NCBI GenBank assembly: GCA_003550325.1
Contig: QKWP01000348.1
Coordinates: 1 to 64,000, forward strand
Source: Gigaspora rosea
Lineage: Eukaryota > Glomeromycota > Glomeromycetes > Diversisporales > Gigasporaceae
DNA: 64,000 nt
Direction of reading: 5' to 3'
Of the stretch, positions 33,427 through 45,015 are shown in pieces. The notes beneath the pieces were generated by a model that did not search any database, was not told the DNA's origin, and worked only from the letters and a program-made list of their open reading frames with translations. Position 1 is the first letter of the stretch. Each line of letters starts with the position of its first letter. The position numbers were made by a program, and so were the translations under genes.

Positions 33427-35881
33427 TTAAACTTTCAATAGTATTTCCAAAGAGTCAAGAACTGAATTGATTTCTGGACGTTTTACAGGGTCATCATCCC
33501 AGCATTGTATGTATAGTTCAATATATTGAGGTGGAGTACCTTTTATGGGCTTTTCTCTTTCTCCCTTAAAAATACGGATAGGAATTGAATAACCTAACTC
33601 AAGAGATCCGAATGGTGGTGTGCCGCTAGAGATTTCCCAAAGAATAACACCAAGACTATAGATGTCAGATTTTTTATCACGTTTATATGTAGGTTCTCTG
33701 AAACATTGAGGTTCGATATATGCTTGCATTTTCTGAACAATTGAGCGCGAAGTCGATAAATCCTCATTCATCTGTTCAGATATACCGAAACCTGCGATAG
33801 TCATTTTTTCTTCGTGAACCAAGATATTCTTAGGATGCTATGAAATAAAATAAAGTAAATTAATTATTGAAGAATTGCGAACGAGTACGATTTAAAATGA
33901 GAAATGCTTTTACTAGATCACGATGAGCCAGGTCATTACGATGTAAGAAACTTAGCCCTTCCGTTATATCTTTAGCAATATGTAATTTTCTATCCCACGA
34001 TAATTGAGAAAAATTATGGTTTAAATAATCACGTAAATTTCCACCTTCAGCAAATTGTAAGATCATATTATAATATCCTTCATTATCTATTTAAGTTATT
34101 TATTTAATATCATTTTTATTTATTATGATTATTGAAACAAATAAAAACAATACCTTTAGTTACTCCATAAAATTTAATAATATTTGAGTGGAAAGTAACT
34201 TTTTGTAATAGTTTAAGCTTTAAAATTGTTTAAATTGTAAGATTGATGTAACGAACAAAATTAATAATGATAATTTTTGAAGACTAAGAATACCTTATTA
34301 ATAAATTCTTGAACAATCTTATCATTTAAATCATTATCATTTACTTTAAGACATTTAAGGGCGACTGACTTTTTACCCTTCCACGTAGATTTATATACTG
34401 AGCCGAACTCTTCCACAGCAATTTTTTTTTTAAAATCACTAAATTCATTAAAGTTACAACATTTAATGCCTTGATCTAAAATAGCTTTTTCAAGCAACCC
34501 TTTTGAAGGTTCTTCTGTAATTATATTATGATCTACTAATTCAAGTTGTTCAAATTGTTTCAACTTATCAAGAGCTTCTTTCATTTCTGGGCGATTTTTA
34601 GGATCTTCGTCCCAACATTGCGTATAAAGTTTGATATATTTCTGTGGCGTACCCTCAACAGGTTTTTCTCTATTTCCTTTGAATATATGAATAGTAATTG
34701 CATCTCTAGATTTAAACGAATAAAACGGTTTTTGACCACTTGAAATTTCCCAAAGAATTACACCGTAGCTATAAACATCTGATCTAAAATCACGTCTATA
34801 GGTATGATCTTTAAAACATTGAGGTTCAATGTATGCTGTTATTCCATGAACAAATGAGGTTGAAGCTGATATCTCAGCGGTCATTTGTTTCGCTAAACCA
34901 AAATCAGCAATCATTGCTTTACCTTCATGGATTAGAATGTTTCTAGAATGCTAAAAAATAATACCATTAATAATAAAACGACCAAAATTTGGGCAATTAT
35001 AAATCAGACTTACAAGGTCACGGTGAATTATGCCATTACGATGTAAGAATATAAGACCTTTAGCTACTTCCATTGCAATACGAAGTTTATCTATCCATTT
35101 CAATGCAGTAAAATTTTTTTTTAAGTATTCGCGTAAATTTTCATCATTGGCGAACTGTAAGACTATCTGATAGCATTTTTCAGAAGGATCTATTCGTTAA
35201 ATTTTTTACGTTAAAAATGGTAAACATTAATATGGTTTTGGATTAATGCTTATAACATAACAAGATCAAGATTTTATGTTTTAACATTCATTATTGAACA
35301 ATACTCACCCATTGTTACACCGTATAAATGATTGATATTTGGATGAAAGTTTCCACTTTGTAAAAGTTTAAGCTTAAATATAAAATTTGAAGTTAGTGTA
35401 TGGTGTAAACAAAGCATTTGGGTTAGGAGCTATAAAAAGATCTTCAAAAAATCAATTTTATGTTTAAAAAAACACAAGCTTTAAAGAGCTATATTGCAAA
35501 ATTTTATTAATGCCATAAATAAAAATAATCCTAATCTTATTCTATATTAATTTATGTAAAAAATTTCTTTTGAAAATTGTCAATTTTGTTCCTTTTTATA
35601 GTTCCTAACCCATTTTATTTAAAATAGAATCGAATTGATTAAACTATCCATACTTCTTTTACAAATTCTTCTATTTGATCATTTTCTAAATTTACATCTT
35701 TCAGAGTTTTAAGAGCGACTGTTAATCCGTAACTTGCCCATTCAGCTTTATATATTGAGCTGGAGGGGCCTTCAAAGATTTTCACAAATTCATTAAATTC
35801 CCCATACTCAATGCAGTTAATCTCTTTATTAGCAATAGCATTTTCGAGCCATTTTCGAGATGAATTCGAAGAAGTTGCCAT
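33427..35881 (-). CDS. Tandem kinase-pseudokinase protein, TKL type, 7 exons
   Basis: Exons on the minus strand are 35881-35654, 35372-35309, 35189-35014, 34950-34294, 34217-34154, 34086-33914 and 33837-33427. Every junction has GT...AG and all join in frame to 590 residues. Domain 1 has the VALK lysine (K58), HRDL (D155) and DFG (D172), then SDVYSYGVILWEIS and a CWDEDPKNRPE C-lobe motif. Domain 2 begins near residue 315, has VALK (K355), HRDL (D453) and IAGFG where DFG is expected, so the magnesium-binding Asp is Gly470. Its nucleotide loop is also poor (VEEFGSV). Introns fall at equivalent places in both domains, showing duplication of a multi-exon kinase unit. The second domain is predicted catalytically weak or dead and may regulate the first. 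No membrane segment or signal peptide is seen. Substrate unknown. Confidence 0.88.
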
Positions 35882-36052
35882 TACTTATCATAAATTTGCG
35901 CCTAAACTAAAAAGTTATAATTAAATTACGTTTAAGGAACTAATCTCGGTGTTGTGCGTATTAGTATTGTAGTGTTGATAATCAAAAACAAAAACAGGCA
36001 AGTCGTGTTACTGTGAAAACTCATATGGATGATGTAATTCCCCACACTTCTG

Positions 36053-36083
36053 ATTGGATGCGATATGTATTATCCCTGATTGG
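36053..36083 (-). promoter_or_regulatory. Two CCAATCA boxes upstream of the minus-strand kinase
   Basis: On the minus strand, ccaatca occurs twice, about 170 and 200 bases before the kinase start at 35881. Spacing and orientation fit fungal CCAAT-binding (HAP) sites. No clear TATA box is seen between them and the start. Confidence 0.3.
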
Positions 36084-36483
36084 ATAAAGCAGATTACTAA
36101 GCAGTATTTTCAGCATCACCCACCAAAAACAAAAAAATGTTGCTTACGTCATAATTAATTAAACCTCAGAACCAATTTTAAATAATAATTTATCATTTAC
36201 GTGACAATTTATTGTTATTGTGCTTAAAAGTAAGCTACATTTTTTCGTGGACAATGCTAGGGTTGTTCAGTATTTTCGCAAATCGATTTTTATGCACACC
36301 GACCATTTTATGTATAATTTTTTCATAAAGTCGTGCACCTGCCCTTGTGTTGGAAGTTTTTTTTTTAAATAAAAGTTGCTGAAAGCCTATCAGATTCTAT
36401 GACGCGAATTTTCTAACAAACGTTGTTAAGTGCCAAGTCTTTATTTTATTGTGCGTGATTACGATTTTTGTGTACATAAAGTT

Positions 36484-36795
36484 TTTTAGATTTATTGAAT
36501 ATGACTATTCGAGAACTGTTAATTCTTTCGAAAAATATTATGTTCATGAAGTTGTGAAATATATCATTCAATCTTACTGGTAGGTTTTTTTTTTGGGCAG
36601 AGTTTACGATGATTTAAGTTATTGTAATCGATTATAATGTCGAGATGATTTTCATATGTATGCTTAAAATTTTGAGATCTATTGAATATGATTATTTGAA
36701 CTGTTAAGTTCTTTTGAGAAAAATATTATGCTTACGAAGCTGCGAATTATAGGTATTCAATCTTATTGGCAGGTTTTTTTTTTTGGTGGCAGAGT
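36484..36795. repeat. Diverged tandem duplication, unit about 190 bp
   Basis: The blocks agatttattgaatatgacta, attcttt.gaaaaatattatg and attcaatctta.tgg.aggttttttttt at 36484-36605 recur in the same order at 36674-36795. It lies in the spacer between the kinase genes, and its role is unknown. Confidence 0.55.
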
Positions 36796-37404
36796 TTAAT
36801 TATAAAATAATCGGAATGTATTTTAAATTAAATGTGGCTGAGTTTTTGAAAATTTAGATAAGCAGTAAGTTTTGGCTTACAGAGTTTAATCTCTTTGCTA
36901 TTCTTTTAAAATTTTTTTTTCAAAAATAGGAAGATGAAGTTAATCAAATGAATGAAATCAAGTATTTATATAGACGAAATTTGTAGACAATCATTATTAA
37001 TTATTATTATTTATTTAGTTTTACTACTGAGCTATTACTGATTGTATAAACAGTTTATCAATATTTTTGTTGAAATACAAGAGTTTGAATGAATATGTTT
37101 GTTATTAAGTATTATTCTAAATGGGTTACATTTTTTTCTTCTCCACATTCTCGGTTGTCATTTAATTAATGTGACTGTGAATTTTTTGTAATAGTAAGTG
37201 ACTTGTAATACTGATGTCGAATATAACATTGTAAATGTTGTAGCTTTCTAGTAGTTTCTTCTAAAATAGTATGCTAAATAGAAAATCTATCATATAGTAA
37301 TTATGTAATTAGACTTGCGTATTATAATAAACCGAAAATATATATTTAATCATGAGAAAAGACTACTATTATATTTAGATCAGTTTTGTCAGCTAACAAT
37401 AAAT

Positions 37405-37510
37405 TTGGGCCCTTATTTGTAATAATATTCAAATTTCGGGCCTCTATTGCTAATTATTTTCGGTTTGGCCCTTGTCTGTAACTATTTCGATTTTGGGCCC
37501 TTATTTGTAA
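37405..37510. repeat. Short tandem repeat with tttgggcccttatttgtaat units
   Basis: About three and a half degenerate units of 30-36 bp occur, each with a gggcc core (gggcccttatttgtaat, gggcctctattgctaat, ggcccttgtctgtaac, gggcccttatttgtaat). It is GC-rich relative to its surroundings. Confidence 0.6.
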
Positions 37511-38001
37511 TTTCCCCAGAAATTAGTTTTCCAAGTCTGTTTCTGCGATAACTTTTCAAACCTGATAACTTCTTAATAATGATACAAATCTGTCCTTCAT
37601 GCATATCGGCTTTAGGAGGTTTGAAAGTATTAACTTGGACGCACCCTATTTTGCCGACACCTATTTTATATAACCATCTACCCGATTAATCTTTTATTAG
37701 ATTTGATAGGATATTTTTTCATGTCTTCCTAAAGCTTTTAAATTGACCTAATTCGGATATATTGTTTTACTTTGATAACATAATTTAATAGCATATTATA
37801 ATAATAGGATATAGTGACAATAGCATATTGTAATAAGTTTCTTACTTTCGTCAAATCATTTAAAACTGCACATCAGAATTTTCTTCATTTTTATAATCTC
37901 GGTTGGATTATATAAATTAGAAAAATAGCAAGAACTACTAGTCTGTGGTAAAACAAGAGCTAAGGTTAAAATGCAACAAACTTAGATCATGTAGCATAGC
38001 G

Positions 38002-38111
38002 TATAGTCGCGAAATAACGCACTTGCGCGTTATTTCGAAATATTGCCCGAAATTAGGTTTAGTTTAGGTCATATTTAGAATTACACCCTTGGGCGTTATT
38101 TCGCGGCTATA
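38002..38111. mobile_element. Small TA-flanked MITE, 110 bp
   Basis: The arms tatagtcgcgaaataacgca and the inverse of gggcgttatttcgcggctata face each other, with TA at each end. It is related by its gcgttatttcg words to the element at 29478-30055. Confidence 0.65.
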
Positions 38112-38698
38112 AGAATAACTGTACAAAGTAAAAAAGTAATTTTTATTTAAATGATTGGATAATTACGTACAGACAAAATTTCCTGCGAATTCTAGAAAGT
38201 GTAAGGAATGAGTTTTTGCTTGGAATGGCTATAGGTTACTTGCTAGGAATTATGCTTAGATCCTGTGGCGTAACTACAGGTTATTTGCTAGAGAATTTGC
38301 TTAGGACCCGTGATTATGCTATGTTTATCTGCTAGAGAATAAATATAGAAAATACAAATATGGCACAATCAAAGACAGGCCACATTTTGTTCACAAGATA
38401 TTAATTTGGATGGTTGCCCTGATTAAATCTTAAACCCTAAATTATCCGTGTTTACATATTTAGAAACCAAGTACTAGATTTTATGGACGTACATCATTGA
38501 ACATTAATACTTTCCGTTTTCACTTACGGAAAACTCCGTTCCTGGTTTAAAATTTTGGATATGCAAAAAAAGCTGACACAAAACAACACAAACACTGTAT
38601 ATATGTGACACATGTACAAAGTGTATATATAGCAAGTACGTACGCACTTACAGTACATACTGAAGTTCCGAAAAAATTTTTTGTTTAATAATTACACA
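38112..38698. other. Upstream flank of the kinase pseudogene; no gene seen
   Basis: A short duplication (aggttacttgctaggaattatgcttagatcctgtg then aggttatttgctagagaatttgcttaggacccgtg) lies at 38231-38315. The rest shows nothing I can name. Confidence 0.35.
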
Positions 38699-40567
38699 AT
38701 GAGCAATTGCGATGACCGGTTGCAATCAGCTGTTGAAAAATATAATTTAAAAGAGATACCTTATAAAGAATTTAGTGATAAAGAAAAGATAAAAAAGAGG
38801 GGATTTGGAACAGTGTATAAAGTAAAATGTGAGTCGTTATGAGATGTGGTCATTAAAAAAGTAACTGGTATGAATTCTGATGTGGATTCAGATATGGATT
38901 CAGATAAATCTATAAAGATTTTTTTAAACGAGGTTTGCAATTTAAATAAATTCAAATGCAATTGAATAAATTAAATATTAACATTAATTTGTTTTTAACA
39001 ATCTTTCAGCTAAAACAGCATAGTAGGGCCAAACATCCTCGAATTATTCAATTTCATGGGATTACTATAGGTACATTATTTTGCCATTTTATGTCAGTAA
39101 AGTTTTTTTTAGAAATTGACAATTTGTTGAAACTTTACAAAGATAGAAAGAAAAAATACAACATTATCTTGTAACGGAATATGCAAATGACGGAAATTTA
39201 CGACAATACCTAAAAAAATTTAAACCAGAATGGCCAGAAAAAATTAGACTTACGATTCAAATAGCCGAAGGAATGCGTTATCTTCATAGCATAAATATCT
39301 TACATTGCGATTTGGTAAAATCATTTATTCTTTACTATCAGTTATATGAGTCTGTCAAGTGAAACCTGTTAGTATAAATTAAAATTCATTGTACTAGATT
39401 TAAACTCGGAAGATTGTGATATGAATTACATAATTGAACCAAATTAAGATCAATGTTCTAATTGTTCGATAGTATTTGAAAGTATTTGAAAGTATTTGAA
39501 AGTATTTGCATTATAGCTGTGTGCTAAAGTGATCAAAACACTAACCATACAGTGATCATGTAATATGTATCATAATTTTCAAAAGCTAGTATGGTAAAAA
39601 TTTAAAAGAGTACATATAGGCTTCCTTGACAACACTCATTTATTATAAGATAGATGTCTGATATTGTTCAGAAATATTTACGTCACCAGTTACGCTCATC
39701 CCTTAACCGTCTCGTAATCAAAAGTGTTTTAAGTGATCTATGATTGATCTATCGAATTTTAGTCCATACTTCAAGATTCACTATGATAATGAGATGATTT
39801 GAGGGATATTAAACTTCATTTAAGATAATATTTCTGTATTATAGCAGTATTAGATAAGGTTGTGTGGTCGCTATATAGGCAAGATTGCTTATAACCATTG
39901 ACATTATGTTTATCGATTCGCGCATGTAATAAATATTCTTTGTATTTGTTAGTTGAGCTAAGGAATGCAAAACTGGGTTATAAAATGTCTTTCCTATATT
40001 GAATTTAAAGGCGACTATATTTATTACCTATACTCATCTATAATGAGAAAACTTTGAATATATTTTGATAAACATGCTATATTTAGCACACTGCAAACAT
40101 TCTTATCCATAAAGAGGATATTAAAATTTCAGACTTTGGATTTGCAAGAAAACTTGAAAGCTTATTGATAACAAATAGCAAAGAACTCTATGGTGTTATT
40201 CCCTTTGTTGATCTCAAAAACTCGAAAATATGAAATATGTGCTCAATAAAAAGTCCGACGTTTATAGCATCGGGGCGCTTATGTGGGAAATCTCGAATAA
40301 TGGATGTTGTTTATTTGATCAAGAAAATTACAGTACACTCGCAACGAGTATTATTCTAGGTTTACGCGAAAAACCTATCTCAGGAACTCCTATGCACTAC
40401 TATAATCTTTACTCCGAATGTTGGAATAAAGAAGTCCTTCCATGGAAGAAGTTTTTCAGCAATTAAAATCAAAGTCTTCAGAATTGGATCCTAAATACGA
40501 TGAGCTTAATCAAGAATTTAAAGAAAATATTATTAAATCTGATTCTAAAAGCGGCGATACCGGTTGA
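38699..40567 (+). pseudogene. Single-domain TKL kinase pseudogene
   Basis: Starting at the ATG at 38699, exon 1 (to 38932) has RGFGTVYKVK and VVIKKV but carries an in-frame TGA at 38840-38842. Exon 2 (39010-39070) holds the alpha-C/beta-4 stretch. Exon 3 (ends 39314) has LVTEYANDGNL and HCDL where HRDL is expected. Exon 4 (about 40090-40567) has ISDFGFAR and KSDVYSIGALMWEIS, with a frameshift before LENMKYV (near 40220) and another in the CWNK region near 40430, and ends in a Lys/Glu/Ser-rich tail. Intron positions match those of the neighbouring paralogues, except that intron 3 is 775 bp instead of about 60. Nonsense, shifts and the lost Arg together mark a dead copy. Confidence 0.85.
39315..40089. 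other. Oversized intron or insertion in the kinase pseudogene
   Basis: The position equals the third intron of the paralogues, which is 60-110 bp there. It holds a four-fold 10-11 bp repeat (agtatttgaa, 39470-39510) and no ORF. I find no clear terminal repeats, so an old insertion is inferred only from the length difference. Confidence 0.5.
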
Positions 40568-41033
40568 ATTTGCCTACATTATATGTGATTAATGAATTCT
40601 CAAGCATTCTAATATATCATTTTTTTTATCATAATTTAGATAGTGAAATTCTTAGAATAACTGGAAGTAGACCTATTAACAGTGAAAACATGTAATGTTT
40701 ATTAATATTTATTTTATCATCAGTGTCGATATATTCATCGTACATTAATATATATATTATATACGTGATAAATTAAGAATGTAAGTATTAATTTTGGACT
40801 TCTGATTAAATACACATTTATCGATTAATTAAATATTTTAAATTATCTGATTTAAAATTAAATTCTGGGTGCTCGTTTTAATTAATAATGCACCTAACAA
40901 ACTAGTAAGCCGTAAGTATAATTTTACAGGAAATTTTTCATCAAATAATAATGTTTCAATTAATTATTTGCATATTAAAAAGATGATATCTTTTAATATA
41001 ACACTGGATATTTGATGATAATTTTTCAATCCA
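40568..41033. other. Spacer before the plus-strand kinase; no gene seen
   Basis: It is AT-rich with no clear promoter element. The ATG at 41034 is the first in frame with the kinase exon, but a slightly different start cannot be excluded. Confidence 0.4.
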
Positions 41034-43226
41034 ATGCAAATTTGTAGGATAAACTCATTATATGAATGGCTTGAAAAAACAATTTCCAAAAAAGAGATTA
41101 ATTTTACTGATTATAAAGAATTTAATGACCTTGAAAATATTTTTGAAAGTACTTATAGTTCAATATACAAGGCGGAATGGACAAATAATGGATTGACGGT
41201 CGCCCATAAAACTGTAGAAGATGTTAAATTAGAAGCTGACCAAATTGATAAACTTGGAAAACTTGTAAAAGAGGTGATAGTCGATATTTAATCAATTCAA
41301 TTCTATTTAAATGAAAAACTATAATTTAACTTACATGTATTGTTATGTTCAAAGCTTCAACTTTGGAACACTCATGAAAACATCAATAAATTTTACGGAG
41401 TAACCAAGGGTACACTATGACAAAATGCAATTTAAACAGACGTCCTTTAATTGCTGTATTTATGTTTGTTAAAATATTTCAATAATAGATCCTAAAAAAT
41501 ATAGGATAGTCCTATTGTTCGCATATGATGGAAATTTACGTGATTATTTGAAACAAAACAAGGATTTCTTACAATGGACAGATAAGTTTCGCATTGCAAA
41601 AGAAATAGCAAGGGGTCTTTTATTCCTTCATGGCAAAAATATAGTTCATCGTGACCTCGTAAGTCTATGATTATGATTATAATTGTTTAAAACACATTAC
41701 TAATAAATCTATCTTATAGCACCCCAAAAACATTCTAATTAATAAAGGAAGCGCATCGATTGCAGATTTTGGTTTAGTCAACCAGATAATTGATGCATCA
41801 GTTTCATTTTCAAATGATCGTAGAAGCGTAGAATTTGTTGATCCGCAATGCTTTGAAGACAATACAGACAATTGTAATGTTAAATCAGATGTTTATAGCT
41901 ATGGAGTAATTCTTTGGGAAATTTCAAGTTGTCGAAAACCATTTCATAAATTTAAACCTAGACGAGCGATTGCCATTCACATATATAATGGAATTAGAGA
42001 AGATCCTATAGAAGGCACACCACGTGAATACGTTGAACTTTATACACAATGTTGGGATAGTGATCCCGTTAAACGCCCAGAAATATCAATGGTTCTTGAC
42101 AAATTAATCCAAATTGGACCCAAGGATCCCAGTAAAGATGCGCAACAACCTTCAAAAGGATTACTTGAAAAAGCTATTTTAGATCAAGGTATTGATTGTT
42201 ATAACTATAGTGAATTTAGTAATTATGAAAGAATTGCTATTGAAGAGTTTAGCTCAGTATATAAATCTATATGGAAGGATCGTGAACAAACAGTTGCACT
42301 TAAATGTCTTAAGGTTCATGATAATAGTTTGAATGATACAATTGTTCAAGGGTTTATTAATAAGGTATTATTAATCTTTAAAGATAACATTTATTAATTT
42401 TGCTTATTATATCATTCTTACTATTTAATAATGTTTAAAGCTTAAAGTATTACAAAAAGTTGACTCTCATCCAAATATCATTAGATTCTATGGAGTAACT
42501 AAAGGTAGTTTTTTTTTAGTGCTCAAGTAATCTCTAAAATATGTATCTTATATATTTCATCAATAAATAGATCCTGAAGAATACTATAATATGATTTTAT
42601 ATTTTGCCGAAGGAGGAAATTTACGTGAATATTTAAATCAAAACTTTACACAATTGCAATGGACTGAAAAATTACGTATTGCTAAAGACATAGCAGAAGG
42701 ACTTAAATTTCTGCATGACAATGGCCTGTCTCATCATGATCTAGTAAAAGCGCTTCATGTTATTAATAATTGTTTGCTTATACAATTTTTTAAAAATTAA
42801 TTTTATTCTATTTTACAGCATCCTAAAAATATCTTAGTCCATGAAGAAAAAATGATAATTGCAGGATTTGGTATATCTGAACAAATTGAAGAAACGTCGC
42901 TTTCGCATTCGATTACTGCAAGGAAACAAGCATACATCGAACCTCAGTGTTTTCTGGATCACTTATATAAACGAGATATGAAATCTGATATCTATAGTTT
43001 TGGTGTTATTCTTTGGGAAATCTCTCCACCGTTCCAACAATTCAATAGGCATAACATCACTATCTTCATATTTCAAGGAAGAAGAGAATCACCTGCTGAA
43101 GACACTCCACAACAATATCAAAATCTTTACACAAAATGCTGGGACGCTAACCCGATAAATCGTCCAGAAATTAATTCAGTTATTGACACTTTGGACAAAC
43201 TATCAGTTATATATTCTCACGGATAA
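41034..43226 (+). CDS. Tandem kinase-pseudokinase protein, TKL type, paralogue
   Basis: Exons are 41034-41273, 41355-41409, 41489-41658, 41720-42364, 42441-42504, 42571-42743 and 42819-43226. All introns are GT...AG and the frame stays open for 584 residues. Domain 1 keeps the VAHK lysine, VHRDL and ADFGL, then KSDVYSYGVILWEISS and CWDSDPVKRPE. Domain 2 follows a SKGLLEKAILDQG linker, has VALK, but HHDL for HRDL and IAGFG for IADFG. Exon order, sizes and splice phases equal those of the minus-strand gene; two small in-frame deletions (3 and 2 codons) account for most of the length difference. It lies head to head with that gene. Reading-frame preservation across seven exons argues it is functional. 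Domain 2 is predicted inactive. Confidence 0.88.
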
Positions 43227-43954
43227 TTACTAATTTCATCTATTTATTCAATAAATTTTAAACCGTTCAGACATTTGCTTTAAGTTTTAAATACAGTTCC
43301 TACGAAATATAGTGCTTCTTTGCATAAAACAGTTTACATAAAAGTTCTAAAAATTTATAATTTACAATAGATTTGATGTTTTAAAAAAATAGTCCTCTGG
43401 TTTCTCTTTTTTCAACTTGAATAAATTTAAAGAATAAATTTGCAGAACTAATATTCCACTCTTTTTATGATAATTCCGCACCCACATAAATCACTCATTC
43501 TAAAGCTTTGATTAACTTTCTATTTGAATTCCAAAAATACATGGAATTCAATAAAAATAAAGTTCATAGAATTTCACAAAAATTTTTCATGACTTACATT
43601 TTGATAATGCATGTTGGTAAGAGTCAACAGATCGGAGAATGGTCTGGTCGGGTTAAACGCTATGTGCAGTATTTGAAATTCGGATTCGAACACTGTCCTC
43701 ATGAGAAGTATAATTGCTAAGAGTGTTCTCAAACTATTGTTTATGTGTCACTTATGCTCGTTAAAAAAAAAAAAAAAGGAAAAATAAGATATATATATAA
43801 GTTATATAATGTTATAAATATGAAATGTACCCTCAAATAAGTAGTTATAATAATAACTTTTTCTGACATGATGTAATAATTATTTTACTGTTCTAAAATA
43901 TTTTTAATAGTCAACTGAAAAAATTTATACTGTTTACAAATTTATAGTAGTGTT
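43227..43954. other. Downstream flank of the plus-strand kinase; no supported gene
   Basis: A 70-residue plus-strand ORF (43508-43720) ends in a Cys/His-containing stretch and is unlike anything I know. A 14-base A-run lies near 43770. No repeat structure is evident. Confidence 0.35.
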
Positions 43955-43962
43955 CTCATGAG

Positions 43963-44923
43963 TAGGAATTGGAATCAGTTTAGTCAACTAAAAATTTATA
44001 CAATGAACTACTATGTTTAGTAAACTAATTAGTCAATTAGTTAGTCAACTAATTAGTCAACTAAACTTAATATGGTGCAGAATGCTTTAACTCTCCAATC
44101 ATGTGATTTTGTTTACTTTTCTATTCATAGTAATCTTAATTAAGTAGACTGTTATTTAACCTAAAATATAAGTATATTCTAAAAATAAATAAATTTTTTG
44201 TCCAGTTAGCTTCAATATTAATAAAATTTATAAAATTTAGTTTATATGTGGTAGTAATTTGATTAGCCAAAGAGAGAAAACATATATACTTACTTTTTTA
44301 AAATTTCTATTAAAATAGGCAAAGTTTTAAAGGCTGCTGCTTCATTAGTTTAGGATTAAATTTAAATTTATACCACAAGTTTTGTTCTTAAAGACAAAAT
44401 ACTGATCTTGTAGATTAGTTTTACATATATAAATTTTAAAAGGGGAGTAGCATTTTTGTAGAATTAATTGATTTGTAACTGTAGGTTACAGAATAAATTT
44501 TATAACTGTAAATACTAAGATCAGGTGTAACATGACTATCAAACCAAATTTTTTATAAAAATAAAATTATGCAATTAAGGTTAGAGTTAGAGTGAGGCTT
44601 GGTGTAAGGCTTTTGGGTTAAAGAGATGCTTTAGTTACATTAAAATTTAGCAAGGAATTTTTTTGTTAGAAACCAAAAGGTAGTTTCATATGTGAAATTT
44701 TGATTTAGAAGCAATTTTTGGCAAAACGAATGTTTGTTTGGCATTTCAAATGTGTAATGTTACACATGATCTTAGAATTTGATTGGCTTGTTGGGATGGG
44801 TTACAGTAACTCCAGTTACAAATTAATTAATCCTTTTTTGTAAGCTATTTTTTATAGAAATTTAAAGCTTTCTATACCATAGTTAACAAGCATAATAGTT
44901 AGCTAAACTGATTCCAATCTCTA
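43963..44923. mobile_element. hAT-like non-autonomous element, 961 bp, imperfect 8-bp TSD
   Basis: The ends taggaattggaatcagttta and the inverse of taaactgattccaatctcta match at 18 of 20 or better. Flanks ctcatgag (43955-43962) and cttataag (44924-44931) agree at 6 of 8, as in an old duplication. The subterminal motif is tagtcaacta. A complete R1 repeat (44515-44775) has inserted inside. Confidence 0.75.
44515..44775 (-). repeat. Dispersed repeat R1, complete copy with terminal repeats
   Basis: This minus-strand copy starts ctaagatcaggtgtaacatg and ends with the inverse words tgttacacatgatcttag. It carries the R1 internal words in reverse order, including ttagagttagag and cttttgg..gtagtttcat. 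It shows that R1 is a MITE of about 260 bp with TIRs of roughly 18 bp. Confidence 0.75.
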
Positions 44924-45015
44924 CTTATAAGAACTATAAGAACAATACCTTACATACTGATCATATATTTTTGTGCTAATAATACAGATACCTAAAAAGA
45001 AAATATTCAATAAAC

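Noticed and set aside
38829..38845. gtgagt at the pseudokinase stop as a splice donor removing the TGA
   Set aside because: No acceptor lies within a workable distance that would keep the VVIKKV block, so the TGA is a true nonsense change.
43681..43720. cggattcgaac resembling a tRNA T-loop on the minus strand
   Set aside because: Neither T-stem nor acceptor stem can form around it.
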